The notes: generated from the sequence alone by a model not told the origin. DNA of 22,316 nt from Symbiodinium natans (GCA_905221605.1 CAJNDS010000213.1:1025336-1047651); one strand, 5' to 3'. Counted from the stretch's first letter, positions 1 to 6,693 are shown. Numbers and translations: made by a program.

Positions 1-432
1 TTGGGAATTCAGGAGGTTCGGGGCTTTGGGTGTGAGGTCCGGGGTTGTTTATAGGGTTGAGGGTTTAGGGTTTAGGATTTAGGGTTTAGGGTTTAGGGTT
101 TTGGGTTTTGGGTTGTCTGGTTGATTTGGGGACATGCAGCCGCCGGGGATGACAATGTCCGGAAGACTTTCAAGCTTCAGCTTTAACCTTCGAAAACCCT
201 AACAGAGCTAAAGCCCTAGACTCCAGCCCTAAACCCTGATTATAAGTTGAGGGTGCGCCGGGTTCCCGCCTAAGACCTGCACTGTCGGCAACCTTTTTGC
301 GAGCTGTTGACGCATATGCCGCATAAGTGCTTAGGGGTAGGGTTTAGGGTTTAGGAATTAGGGTTTATGGTTTAGGGTTCGTTTTTTAGGCTTGAGGGCT
401 TGGGGTCTAGGGATCTAGCTTTCAGCGCTCAG
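1..432. other. Non-coding stretch with degenerate TTTAGGG arrays
   Basis: Holds a TTTAGGG array at about 61-113 with TTTTGGG and ATTTAGGG variants, and a shorter degenerate one at 337-380. A possible small exon lies at 140-180 (after ATGCAG; reads AAGDDNVRKTFKLQ), but it has no clear donor, so it is not called. Nothing else is recognised. Confidence 0.5.
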
Positions 433-484
433 AGCCCCAGGTATCCTCGCCAGCGCGAGAGAACAGCGACTTCTCGAGAGACAG
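433..484 (+). CDS. Candidate exon, locus 1 (soluble segment)
   Basis: Bounded by CGCTCAG| and CAG|GTGCGG. One frame reads APGILASAREQRLLERQ and ends in phase 0, which matches the phase-0 start of the exon at 1049. The other two frames are also open over this length, so the frame is not proven. No family recognised. Confidence 0.35.
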
Positions 485-897
485 GTGCGGTTTACAGGGG
501 GGCAAGCCCTGAACCCAAGACCATCTCAAAACAAAGCCTTGGCAGGCCTTTGGGGCAGCTTTACATATTCCCTTTTGGGGATTTTAAGAGGCTCTTATCC
601 AAGAGTCTTTTTTGAGAGGGTCGAAGGGTCAACCTAGATGCCTTATTGCCTTAAACCCTCACTCCGAAAACCTCTTTTAGGGTTTTTGGGGAGCAGGCTT
701 GCGGAAACTTCGGACCCCGAGCTCGCCTGAATTAGGAATCTACCTGTTCAGGGTTCAGGGTTTTTGGAGCCCTACACCCCAAACCCTTAACCCTTAACCC
801 TTAAACCCTAAACCCTAAACCCTAAACCCAAGCCCTGAAAACCTAAACCCTGGTATCTTTTCAAAACTATGGGGTACTTGTGCGGCTCTTTGGGAAG
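485..897. other. Intron-like stretch with a CCCTAAA array
   Basis: A degenerate CCCTTAA/CCCTAAA array covers about 779-835. The open frame running through 400-615 has low G+C at third positions and repeat-like context after 490; I see no supported gene here. Confidence 0.45.
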
Positions 898-943
898 CTG
901 GGGGTCTTTCTCGGGCATGCGCCCAGATGTTCGGAGTCCCAGG
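898..943 (+). CDS. Candidate exon, locus 1
   Basis: After GGGAAG|, reads LGVFLGHAPRCSESQ with 11 of 15 third positions G or C, then CAGG|GTTTGG. The end phase does not clearly join the next exon, so either the border or the exon is uncertain. Confidence 0.3.
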
Positions 944-961
944 GTTTGGATTTGGGTTGAG

Positions 962-1020
962 GGCTTGGGGCTTAGGATATAGGGTTTAGGGTTTAGGATT
1001 TAGGGTTTAGGGCTTAGGAT
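962..1020 (+). repeat. TTTAGGG interstitial array
   Basis: Degenerate tandem TTTAGGG with CTTAGGG and ATTTAGGG units, just upstream of the exon at 1049. Confidence 0.9.
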
Positions 1021-1048
1021 GAGGTTTAAGACCACACCCTGAAGCCAG

Positions 1049-1140
1049 GATTGGACCGTGACCACTTGGCACGACCATCGGCCCGCGATCCAGCTGGCCG
1101 CGGAAGCTGACGATGTGGCGTGCTTCGAAGAGCTTCTTAG
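1049..1140 (+). CDS. Exon, locus 1 (helical, ankyrin/TRPM-like flavour)
   Basis: Starts after GAAGCCAG|; an in-frame TGA six bases upstream confines it. Reads HDHRPAIQLAAEADDVACFE then ELL; the in-frame stop after ELLSS (1145-1147) lies in the following intron-like element. Third positions are strongly G/C. The AIQLAAEADD pattern recalls helical repeat regions such as ankyrin or TRPM pre-membrane domains, a weak resemblance only. The end at CTTAG is inferred from the CTTAG direct repeat that closes the next intron. Confidence 0.55.
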
Positions 1141-1294
1141 CAGCTGAATGAGTACACTTTACACGTTTTTTGGCTGAAGGGTTTAGGGTTTAGGGATTAG
1201 GGATGCTATAATCCCCTATCGAAAGAATACACTTTTTCTTTTTGTTTTTTGTTTTTTGTTTTTTTGGGGGGGGCTTATGAACTCAGCAACTTAG
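1141..1294 (+). mobile_element. Introner-like intron, copy 1
   Basis: Begins CAGCTGAATGAGTACAC and ends GAACTCAGCAACTTAG. The ends form an imperfect inverted repeat (CTTAGCAGCTGA versus CTTAGTTGCTGA read from the other end). CTTAG occurs at both borders, so removal keeps one copy and continues the frame. The interior holds a short TTTAGGG run and T/G homopolymers. The intron at 1341-1395 has homologous ends. Confidence 0.55.
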
Positions 1295-1340
1295 GCTTTT
1301 GGCGCACCTGGAGGACATCCTCCACTACTTGCTTACTCAG
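1295..1340 (+). CDS. 46-nt exon between two homologous introns, locus 1
   Basis: Reads LLAHLEDILHYLLTQ, with 12 of 15 third positions G or C, and is closed by TAG in the next intron. It joins the exon at 1049 through the shared CTTAG and the exon at 1396 in phase 0. Predicted amphipathic helix; no family recognised. Confidence 0.55.
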
Positions 1341-1395
1341 TAGCTGAGTGAGCACACTTTACACTTTTTTGGGGTTTATGAACTCAGCAACTAAG
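1341..1395 (+). mobile_element. Introner-like intron, copy 2 (55 nt)
   Basis: Begins TAGCTGAGTGAGCACAC and ends GAACTCAGCAACTAAG, nearly the same ends as 1141-1294 but with a much shorter interior. ACTCAG and ACTAAG sit at the two borders. The ends are inverted repeats of each other. Confidence 0.55.
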
Positions 1396-1434
1396 CTTAA
1401 GAACCATCCAAAAAAGAAGAGTATTCTCTTCCTT
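1396..1434 (+). CDS. Candidate exon, locus 1
   Basis: Reads LKNHPKKKSILFL between CTAAG| and CTT|GTTGGG; 13 whole codons, phase 0 at both ends, which fits both neighbours. The basic run is compatible with a surface loop. Short, and codon use is less G/C-biased than its neighbours. Confidence 0.35.
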
Positions 1435-1768
1435 GTTGGGACAATTTAGGGATTTGTTGTTTGTTTTGTTTTTTGGAGGGGGGGGCTCTGAAAGCAAATC
1501 GCAGTCTTTCCCAACAACCTTGTCCCTAAACACGGAATTTCCCGGGTATCAGAGTTGAGGCACCCCTGTGCCTGCAAAGCAGTATGTGATTAGTTTGGTA
1601 TTGTGTCTAGGAACATTTGACTCTGCGCCTCCGGTTGAGACAATGCACGGTTCGCCATATGGGGCTTAACTTGTGTTTATTGTTTGGGGGGGGGGAGGGC
1701 GGCGAGGGGGTTGGCTAGCGTTCGAAGACTTTTCCTTAAGAGGTCGCGGGGTTCGTGCCCACCTCTAG
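1435..1768. other. Intron sequence
   Basis: Contains T/G homopolymer blocks (about 1455-1490) and a poly-G run (about 1684-1697). No array of telomere repeats and no further exon that I can support. Confidence 0.4.
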
Positions 1769-1868
1769 GACACAGATGCCAACTGTGACCGCAGCGATAG
1801 CAACACGGCGAAGCGGAACCAAAGCGACCTGGTGACCTTCGTGTTCAAGCACCGCCCGGAGATTCTTA
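1769..1868 (+). CDS. Exon, locus 1 (soluble)
   Basis: Starts after CCTCTAG| (an in-frame TAG confines it) and ends A|GTAGAA just before a CCCTAAA array. Reads DRSDSNTAKRNQSDLVTFVF then KHRPEI; G/C at most third positions. One leftover base joins the two leading bases of the exon at 2099 in phase. Family not recognised. Confidence 0.65.
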
Positions 1869-1873
1869 GTAGA

Positions 1874-1911
1874 AAACCCTAAACCCTAAACCCTAAACCC
1901 TAAACCCTAAG
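1874..1911 (-). repeat. CCCTAAA array at an intron start
   Basis: About five tandem CCCTAAA units lying five bases inside the donor GTAGAA of the intron 1869-2098. Confidence 0.95.
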
Positions 1912-1994
1912 CCCAGGTAAGGGCTTTAACCCATGCCCTAACCTTACACGTTCCTTAAAGGTTCACCTTTAGTTCCCCTAGGATACTGGCCCCC

Positions 1995-2098
1995 CTGGCT
2001 ATTCGTAGGGAATGTGGGAATGAGGGTCCTATATATACCCTTTTAAGGGATTCTGTAGGGTACCTCATTCCCCCCATTCCCTACTAAGAACAAGCCAG
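1995..2098. mobile_element. TIR element, family 2 copy 1; supplies a 3' splice site
   Basis: Ends CTGGCT...AGCCAG with an imperfect inner inverted repeat (GTAGGGAATGTGGG against CATTCCCTAC). It matches the element at 2512-2634. Its right end, AAGCCAG, is immediately followed by the exon at 2099, so the element edge acts as the acceptor. No coding capacity. Confidence 0.6.
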
Positions 2099-2151
2099 CT
2101 GGACAACGAAGGATTGCCTCGGTGCTCTTGCAGCGGTATCACGAGCTGCAG
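2099..2151 (+). CDS. Exon, locus 1
   Basis: Reads GQRRIASVLLQRYHELQ and ends CAG|GTGCCG. Joined to 1769-1868 in phase and ends in phase 0, as needed for the exon at 2425. Predicted helix. Confidence 0.65.
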
Positions 2152-2164
2152 GTGCCGTGAAGCT

Positions 2165-2208
2165 AGGGTTTAGGGTTTTGGGTTTAGGGTTTAGGGTTTA
2201 GGGTTAGG
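2165..2208 (+). repeat. TTTAGGG array
   Basis: TTTAGGG units with TTTTGGG and TTAGGG variants, starting about 13 bases after the donor at 2152. The intron continues to about 2424 with degenerate CCCCAAA units near 2305-2340. Confidence 0.9.
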
Positions 2209-2424
2209 GTCAATGTCTTTGACACACCAAAGTCGCCAGAATTCGACACTTTCACAGACTGCCAGCCTAAATCTCTTTTTTCGCCCCCATATCCCCATAT
2301 CCCCGAACCCCAAACCCCAAACCCTAACCCCTAAACCCCCGAGACCATGAACCCCTAAACCTCTTCAGCCCCTCTTCAGCCCACGAACCTTAGAAATCAT
2401 CGACACTTTTGTGGCCCCAGAAAG

Positions 2425-2488
2425 GTGGTCCGAAAGCTGCTGGAAAACAGGGAGGTCGAGATCATTACACAGATCCTGAGGAGCCCCG
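2425..2488 (+). CDS. Exon, locus 1 (helical)
   Basis: After CAGAAAG|, reads VVRKLLENREVEIITQILR then SPG. Strong coding look and phase 0 with its predecessor. The best end is CCCG|GCCC, a GC donor, whose leftover base fits the exon at 2931. The antisense frame (2365-2565) is a shadow. Confidence 0.6.
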
Positions 2489-2511
2489 GCCCAAAACAGA
2501 AATTTCCCTTG

Positions 2512-2571
2512 GTTCTTAGCAGGGAATGAGGGAATGAGGGTCTTATATAATCCCTTAAAGGGCATATATAT

Positions 2572-2602
<31 letters not shown>

Positions 2603-2634
2603 AGACCCTCATTCCCACATTCCCTACTAAGAAC
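2512..2634. mobile_element. TIR element, family 2 copy 2, with (TA)n core
   Basis: Left GTTCTTAGCAGGGAATG, right CATTCCCTACTAAGAAC, an inverted repeat extended inward by GAGGGTCTTATA / TATAAGACCCTC. The centre holds a TA microsatellite (about 2563-2603). The flanks carry similar TTTCCC runs (left TTTCCCTT, right TTTTCCCC), a possible target duplication. It could fold into one long hairpin. Confidence 0.75.
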
Positions 2635-2930
2635 CAGCCAGATTTTCCCCGACTAGGGGTGAAGGGTTTAGGGTTTTGGGGCTCGCCTTTCGGGCAGCAG
2701 CCCCTAGCACAAAATTCATTTAGGGGGTGGGGGGGCGGGGGGGGGTCGGCATTCGAACTACAGTTGCTGATTGTGGCCGCTGTTACCATAAGGGGAAAAC
2801 CTAAGGTTCACTCTGCAGGGTTTAGGGTTTAGGGTTTAGGGTTTAGGGTGAGCAGATGACCATGAGCCCCATGCAAGCGCCTTTAACCCAAACCTAAAGC
2901 CTTTGAGCCTTAAAACTCTCCCCCAAACAG
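2635..2930. other. Intron sequence with poly-G and TTTAGGG array
   Basis: G-rich block at about 2726-2746 and four or five TTTAGGG units at 2817-2850. The open frame 2578-2832 starts in the TA microsatellite and is not believed. Confidence 0.5.
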
Positions 2931-2997
2931 AAAGGAACTCCCCCCGCTGGTCAACTGTCCTGGACCATCTGGTGAAGGAGCCAGAGCAGAATCTTGG
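2931..2997 (+). CDS. Exon, locus 1
   Basis: After CCAAACAG|, reads RNSPRWSTVLDHLVKEPEQN. Two possible ends: GG|GCCGG (GC donor, fits the next exon's phase) or CCG|GTTTAG at 3001, where the donor is the first telomere unit. The GC option keeps the frame into 3183. Confidence 0.6.
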
Positions 2998-3000
2998 GCC

Positions 3001-3092
3001 GGTTTAGGGTTTAGGGTTTAGGGCTTGGGGTTTCGGGTTTAGGGTTTAGGGCTTAGGGTTTAGGGTTTAGGGTTTAGGGTTTAGGGTTCAGG
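3001..3092 (+). repeat. TTTAGGG array
   Basis: About twelve units with CTTAGGG, CTTGGGG and TTTCGGG variants; starts at the exon border. Confidence 0.95.
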
Positions 3093-3182
3093 TTGGATGG
3101 TCTAGGGATCCAGGCCCTACATAGGGATGCAAGGCGGGTAGTTCTCTTGAATAGGGGTTCCTGATGGGGGGGTCCCTTGTAG

Positions 3183-3234
3183 AATACAGCACCTGAACAA
3201 GGACCCGCAAAACAGATCCTACATCAAGAGAAAC
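3183..3234 (+). CDS. Exon, locus 1
   Basis: After CCCTTGTAG|, reads IQHLNKDPQNRSYIKRN with 13 of 17 third positions G/C, then AAC|GTTCAG. A longer open frame in another register (through 3276) has poor codon bias. The junction to 3464 is unresolved. Confidence 0.55.
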
Positions 3235-3463
3235 GTTCAGAGCTCCTAAAAATTCTGGGGAACGAAACCTTTATCATGAAATCCGACCCGACCAGTCGGA
3301 GGCCCCGAAGACCACCAGCAGAGCCCAGTTCTCATAAAGCCTGTCCGATTCAAGGCGCAAGGTTTCCTTTTGGCCGGGGCTTTCAACCCATGAGGGTGTG
3401 GACTCTAGGACCCCCGCTCTCTTCTCAAACCGTTAGACCTCACGAAGCTGAAAGCTCACTTAG

Positions 3464-3562
3464 GATGCTCCATGTGGCGGGAACCTACTACGACAAGCGC
3501 AACCGCGCGAACTTCTGGAAGCAGAACTTCACGAATCGCTGGGATCGCCACTCTTCCTTAGG
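3464..3562 (+). CDS. Exon, locus 1 (aromatic, basic)
   Basis: After CACTTAG|, reads HVAGTYYDKRNRANFWKQNF then TNRWDRHSSL; almost every third position is G/C. It ends GG|GTTTTGG with two leftover bases, which fit the single leading base of the exon at 3988. Rich in Arg, Asn and aromatics; family not recognised. Confidence 0.6.
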
Positions 3563-3987
3563 GTTTTGGGGTTTGAAGGTCCTTACATATGCCATGTAGA
3601 GCTGCATGTCATAAGAGACTAGACACAGATATAGAAAAATCTAGGACCTTTATGTCTCATATAGGACGGCTTTCTTTGTTCAGTGTTGCATATGTGGCAG
3701 GTACGCTTTCCACTGCAAGCTTGTAGGACAAACCTCAACTGCAGGGGCAGCGAGGTTCGGGAAGAGGGCGAGGGGAAAGGGGAATGGGGGATGGGGGAGT
3801 GTGGGTTCCACTGATGCGATGGCACCAATGAGCCCCATCGCAAATAGCCCCACTATGTGGCGAGTTCTCCAAATTCGTGTCCTTTTTTGGGTGCCCTAAA
3901 TCACAGGGGCCGCCTCATGTTTCGGAGTCCGGGGACCACACTTTAGAGAAGTGGCCATGTTTTTTGTTTTGCACACGCTCCCCTCAG
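3563..3987. other. Intron sequence
   Basis: GA-rich block at about 3755-3800 and no telomere array. Short open frames on both strands (3619-3843, 3877-4116) lack codon bias. Nothing else recognised. Confidence 0.45.
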
Positions 3988-4052
3988 ACTGCTCGACGCG
4001 CCATGGCCGGTGCAGAATGCAGTGTTCCGCAGGGCACGGTTCATCACGTGCG
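3988..4052 (+). CDS. Exon, locus 1
   Basis: After CCCCTCAG|, reads LLDAPWPVQNAVFRRARFIT. Ends at the GTGCG that is repeated at 4203; keeping one GTGCG joins it in frame to CDLATRW. The alternative ATG frame across this point is unlikely. Confidence 0.6.
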
Positions 4053-4202
4053 GAGCACCACCTATATAGGGGCCTTAACAATTAGAATAGGGTTTTCAGG
4101 GGTTACTATAGTATAGTTATGAAGGGACCCTAAGGGAATATCCCTAAACCCTAAACCCTAAACCCTATTAGTAGTTGTTCCGACCCCTATATAAACTCCG
4201 CT
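4053..4202 (+). mobile_element. Introner-like element, family 3, forward copy
   Basis: Flanked by a perfect GTGCG direct repeat (4048-4052 and 4203-4207). TATATAGGGG / CCCCTATATA inverted ends lie at 4063 and 4193. Contains three CCCTAAA units. Removal with one GTGCG restores an open frame. No AG precedes the downstream exon, so it is not a canonical GT-AG intron. A homologous copy in reverse orientation lies at 4287-4418. Confidence 0.65.
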
Positions 4203-4286
4203 GTGCGACCTGGCAACGCGCTGGGGCGATACGCGCTGGCTCACGGCCACCACCGGCGGCCTCTCCAACTCGAGCGTGTTCCGTCC
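4203..4286 (+). CDS. Exon between two inverted introner copies, locus 1
   Basis: Reads CDLATRWGDTRWLTATTGGL then SNSSVFRP. Strong G/C third-position bias. An in-frame TAA at 4191-4193 shows that the coding part starts within the few bases before the GTGCG. Both junctions are in frame if each element leaves one copy of its 5-bp direct repeat. Confidence 0.65.
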
Positions 4287-4418
4287 GAGGTTCTGGGCTT
4301 ACTTTGGGGGGTCGGAATGATTACTAGTAGTATTCCCTTAACATCTCTTTATCAATATACTACCATAACCCCCCAAAACACTATTCTAATTATTAAGGCC
4401 CCTACATTGTGCGGCACA
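4287..4418 (-). mobile_element. Introner-like element, family 3, reverse copy
   Basis: Flanked by CGTCC direct repeats (4282-4286, 4419-4423). Its reverse complement contains GTAGGGGCCTTAATAATTAG and GTTAAGGGAATA, matching 4069-4140 of the forward copy, and CATTCCGACCCC, matching the other end. No AG at its right border. Removal restores the frame. Confidence 0.65.
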
Positions 4419-4517
4419 CGTCCTGGCGTTCAACCGCAGACGCTACGGAGGCTGGAGGTGGCTGCATGTCTCGCGACGGCGGCTCTCTCGTGGCGTTTTG
4501 GGCACTGGTTTTGGGGG
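4419..4517 (+). CDS. Exon, locus 1 (Ala-rich helix)
   Basis: Reads PGVQPQTLRRLEVAACLATA then ALSWRFGHWFWG. Ends GGG|GTTTAG, where the donor is the first unit of a pure telomere array. Phase 0, matching the exon at 4601. Moderately hydrophobic, possibly a buried helix. Confidence 0.65.
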
Positions 4518-4600
4518 GTTTAGGGTTTAGGGTTTAGGGTTTAGGGTTTAGGGTTTAGGGTTTAGGGTTTAGGGTTTAGGGTTTAGGGTTTAGGGTTTAG
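4518..4600 (+). repeat. Intron made only of telomere repeat (83 nt)
   Basis: Exactly (GTTTAGG)x11 plus GTTTAG with no interruption. It starts GT and ends AG, and lies between two exons that join in phase 0. Both splice sites would be supplied by the repeat. Confidence 0.85.
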
Positions 4601-4691
4601 GGAGGCATGCGGCACAGCATCAATGAGTTCATCATCAACAGGTTTTCTTTGAGCCACCGGAGCCGCCTCCCCGGAGACAGACGAAACAAGG
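4601..4691 (+). CDS. Exon, locus 1 (basic)
   Basis: After TTTAG|, reads GGMRHSINEFIINRFSLSHR then SRLPGDRRNK. Ends G|GTTTTTG with one leftover base, in phase with 4904. The basic tail continues into the next exon. Confidence 0.6.
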
Positions 4692-4903
4692 GTTTTTGAG
4701 ACAACGGATGGCAGAGTCCTTGATGATTGGGGTTGGTTAAGTTTTCAAACAGGGAGACCCGTCAAATGTTGCCAAAAGGCCCCTGCCACATCTTGACATA
4801 TTATAATTAAACGACACCTGCTTACACGTATACGTGAATTTGCTCGTTTTTGTTAGCACATATTCATGGTGCGGGATGTTTCGCGTTTGAATATGAACTA
4901 TAG

Positions 4904-4947
4904 AGAGGATTCGGATCCTTTCCCGGGCTCGGACCTGCCGCAACTTG
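4904..4947 (+). CDS. Exon, locus 1 (basic)
   Basis: After AACTATAG|, reads RIRILSRARTCRNL and ends TTG|GTTTGG. In phase with both neighbours; 11 of 14 third positions G/C. Confidence 0.5.
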
Positions 4948-5068
4948 GTTTGGAGGGTTAAGGGTTTAGGGTTCCGGCTCTGGGCTGTGTAGAGCTCAGG
5001 GTTGCGAGCGTAGGGGCATTCTTGGTGGACGTTGGTGGGAGAAAAAAACTCAAACCCCACAACCCGAT

Positions 5069-5317
5069 TAATGTTGACTTCGCATTAATAAACCCCCCCC
5101 CCCTTGATTGATCAATCTCTCCGGCCAGGGCCTCCTCAATTATATTCGCCTAAATCCTGGTAGGACGTACTATTAGTTTTAGTATTAGGTAGTAGCACCA
5201 CGCCCGTAAAAAAAATATTCCGGGCTGGATTTTATAATTGTGGGGGGTTACATTATTGTGTTCCGGCAGCTGGATTTTACAATTGTAGCGGGAATCATTA
5301 ATGTGAAGTCAACATTA
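5069..5317. mobile_element. TIR element, family 4 (249 bp)
   Basis: Left end TAATGTTGACTTCGCATTAA and right end its near-perfect inverse (TTAATGTGAAGTCAACATTA), about 23 bp. The interior is A/T-rich and contains a duplicated unit around GCTGGATTTTA (about 5224 and 5270). No coding capacity; lies inside the intron 4948-5368. Confidence 0.8.
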
Positions 5318-5368
5318 GGGTTTAGGGTTTAGGGTTTACAACCCAACCCTGAACTCTCCGGCACCCAG

Positions 5369-5418
5369 GAATGGCGTTCCTTTGCAATGATTCGCGGAGC
5401 CTCCGACATTCTTCCAAT
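5369..5418 (+). CDS. Exon, locus 1
   Basis: After a C-rich tract and GCACCCAG|, reads EWRSFAMIRGASDILP and ends AT|GTACTG. Phase 0 in, two bases out, matching the exon at 5603. Another plus frame and a minus frame are also open here; phase continuity favours this one. Confidence 0.5.
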
Positions 5419-5602
5419 GTACTGAACTTTCTGGGAGGCCAAGACGACCTGGAGGCAAAAATGGAGCTGAATAAGAAGCCTGGCGTAGTTGTCGTAGTCT
5501 TGTAGGTCGTGAACAACCGCAACACCGAAGCCCTGAAGTCTTAGCCCGCAAGGTTTTGAGCGCCAAGCCCCCATCCGACCTGACCATCCGACCTGACCCA
5601 AG

Positions 5603-5746
5603 GAAACTGAAAGGCACCGATGGGCCAGCGATGGCGGAGGTTTTCGTCTCGGTCGGCCTGATACCACTTGACGCGAATCTGCTGGCTGATGATAAGATTA
5701 TGCTGCCAGGCCTCTGTTTGGAATGCCGCCTTCACTTTTTGCAATT
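5603..5746 (+). CDS. Exon, locus 1 (144 nt, leucine-rich)
   Basis: After GACCCAAG|, reads KLKGTDGPAMAEVFVSVGLI, then PLDANLLADDKIMLPGLC and LECRLHFLQ, ending TT|GTTAGC. In phase with exons at 5369 and 5874. The minus strand is also open and protein-like, so the strand was decided by the in-phase chain. Family not recognised. Confidence 0.55.
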
Positions 5747-5873
5747 GTTAGCAGCTTGTCCACAGATTCTTCCTGAACCTCAAACCACAAAAATGCCCCC
5801 AAAAGCCCGCTTAGCACACCAGCCCTGCTTTCCTAAGGATGTACCCTCATAGGTCCCCTTGATATACTCCCAG

Positions 5874-5904
5874 TACGGCCCTTAAGGTCCTCGGTATTCT
5901 TGAG
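5874..5904 (+). CDS. 31-nt exon, locus 1
   Basis: After ATACTCCCAG|, reads TALKVLGILE and ends GAG|GTTAGG at the start of a telomere array. Two leftover bases from 5603-5746 plus its first base complete a codon; phase 0 out. Confidence 0.6.
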
Positions 5905-6021
5905 GTTAGGGTTTAGGGTTTAGGGTTTAGGGTTTAGGGTTTAGGGTTTAGGGTTTAGGGTTTAGGGTTTAGGGTTTAGGGTTTAGGGTTTAGGGTTTAG
6001 GGTTTAGGGTTTAGGGTTTAG
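5905..6021 (+). repeat. Intron made only of telomere repeat (117 nt)
   Basis: GTTAGG, then (GTTTAGG)x15, then GTTTAG. Begins GT, ends AG, and joins two exons in phase 0. Second independent case besides 4518-4600. Confidence 0.85.
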
Positions 6022-6095
6022 GAAACCACGGTCAGGAAGGCTCTTGCCATGGAGGCCAAGCAGAGCTTGTTGGACACCAAGTTCTCGGATGCCCG
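6022..6095 (+). CDS. Exon, locus 1
   Basis: Directly after TTTAG|, reads ETTVRKALAMEAKQSLLDTK then FSDA. Ends CG|GTAGTA; the leftover bases fit the first base of the exon at 6262. Strong G/C third positions. Confidence 0.65.
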
Positions 6096-6117
6096 GTAGT
6101 ACCCATTTTGCTTTTTG

Positions 6118-6166
6118 TGAGGGTTTAGGGTTTAGGGTTTAGGGTTTAGGGTTTAGGGTTTAGGGT
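6118..6166 (+). repeat. TTTAGGG array
   Basis: Seven uninterrupted units inside the intron 6096-6261. Confidence 0.95.
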
Positions 6167-6261
6167 CTATGGGTTCCGGCTTGGGTTTGCTTTGTTGCGT
6201 GGGTTTTGGGGGGCTGGGGTCGAATTGGGTAGCCCTGACCCCGCGCAAGGGGCGAGCTGAG

Positions 6262-6384
6262 GTTCGTAAAAGCTGTGCTGGACGATTCCTGGACGGAAAT
6301 CCAGGCACGGTGTGTTCCAAGAGCGTTTGGAAACTCGAGATGGAAGCCTCCCCAAAATCGCAGAGCCACACCTGCCCCTACAAG
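6262..6384 (+). CDS. Exon, locus 1 (3' border uncertain)
   Basis: After CGAGCTGAG|, in phase with 6022-6095, reads FVKAVLDDSWTEIQARCV then PRAFGNSRWK. It may stop at GCACG|GTGTGT (6309) or run to ACAAG|GTCCTT (6384). The longer ATG frame at 6169-6564 is in another register, Gly/Pro-rich and not preferred. Confidence 0.5.
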
Positions 6385-6488
6385 GTCCTTAAGGGATACT
6401 CCCCGTTACTTAGGCTCCCTATAATTTTCTTAGGAATCCACCCCCTCCCTGAAGGGCCCTTTAATACCTTGTGCCCTTTGGGCGGAAG

Positions 6489-6546
6489 CTCTGGACGTGG
6501 TATGGGATACGGCTTCATGCCCCAGGATCTTCGGATTTGGCAACTG
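6489..6546 (+). CDS. Candidate exon, locus 1
   Basis: After GGCGGAAG|, one frame reads SGRGMGYGFMPQDLRIWQL and ends CTG|GTTTGG in phase 0 with the exon at 6720. All three frames are open, so the call rests on phase alone. Confidence 0.35.
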
Positions 6547-6633
6547 GTTTGGGGTTCAGGGTAGCCAGAGCGCACCTGCAAGCCTTCCCCGGTTCAGCTA
6601 GCGGTTCTAGGGTTCAGGGGAGGCCTTGTATAG

Positions 6634-6693
6634 CTAAACCCTAAACCCTAAACCCTCAACCCCAAACCCTAAACCCTAAACCCTAAACCCTAG
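6634..6693 (-). repeat. CCCTAAA array
   Basis: Eight units with CCCTCAA and CCCCAAA variants, upstream of the exon at 6720. Confidence 0.95.

Noticed and set aside
2397-2789. 130-codon minus-strand ORF with an IYIYIY run
   Set aside because: Reads through the TA microsatellite and a TIR element, and is antisense to exon 2425-2488.
5329-5744. Minus-strand gene (frames with VVHDLQDYDNYARLL and QIRVKWYQADRDENL)
   Set aside because: Protein-like, with a possible minus-strand intron, but the plus-strand exons here join in phase with neighbours on both sides. Kept as the main strand ambiguity.
6169-6564. 131-codon plus ORF starting in the telomere array
   Set aside because: Starts at the edge of an array and runs through Gly-rich low-bias sequence; the in-phase exon at 6262 uses another frame.
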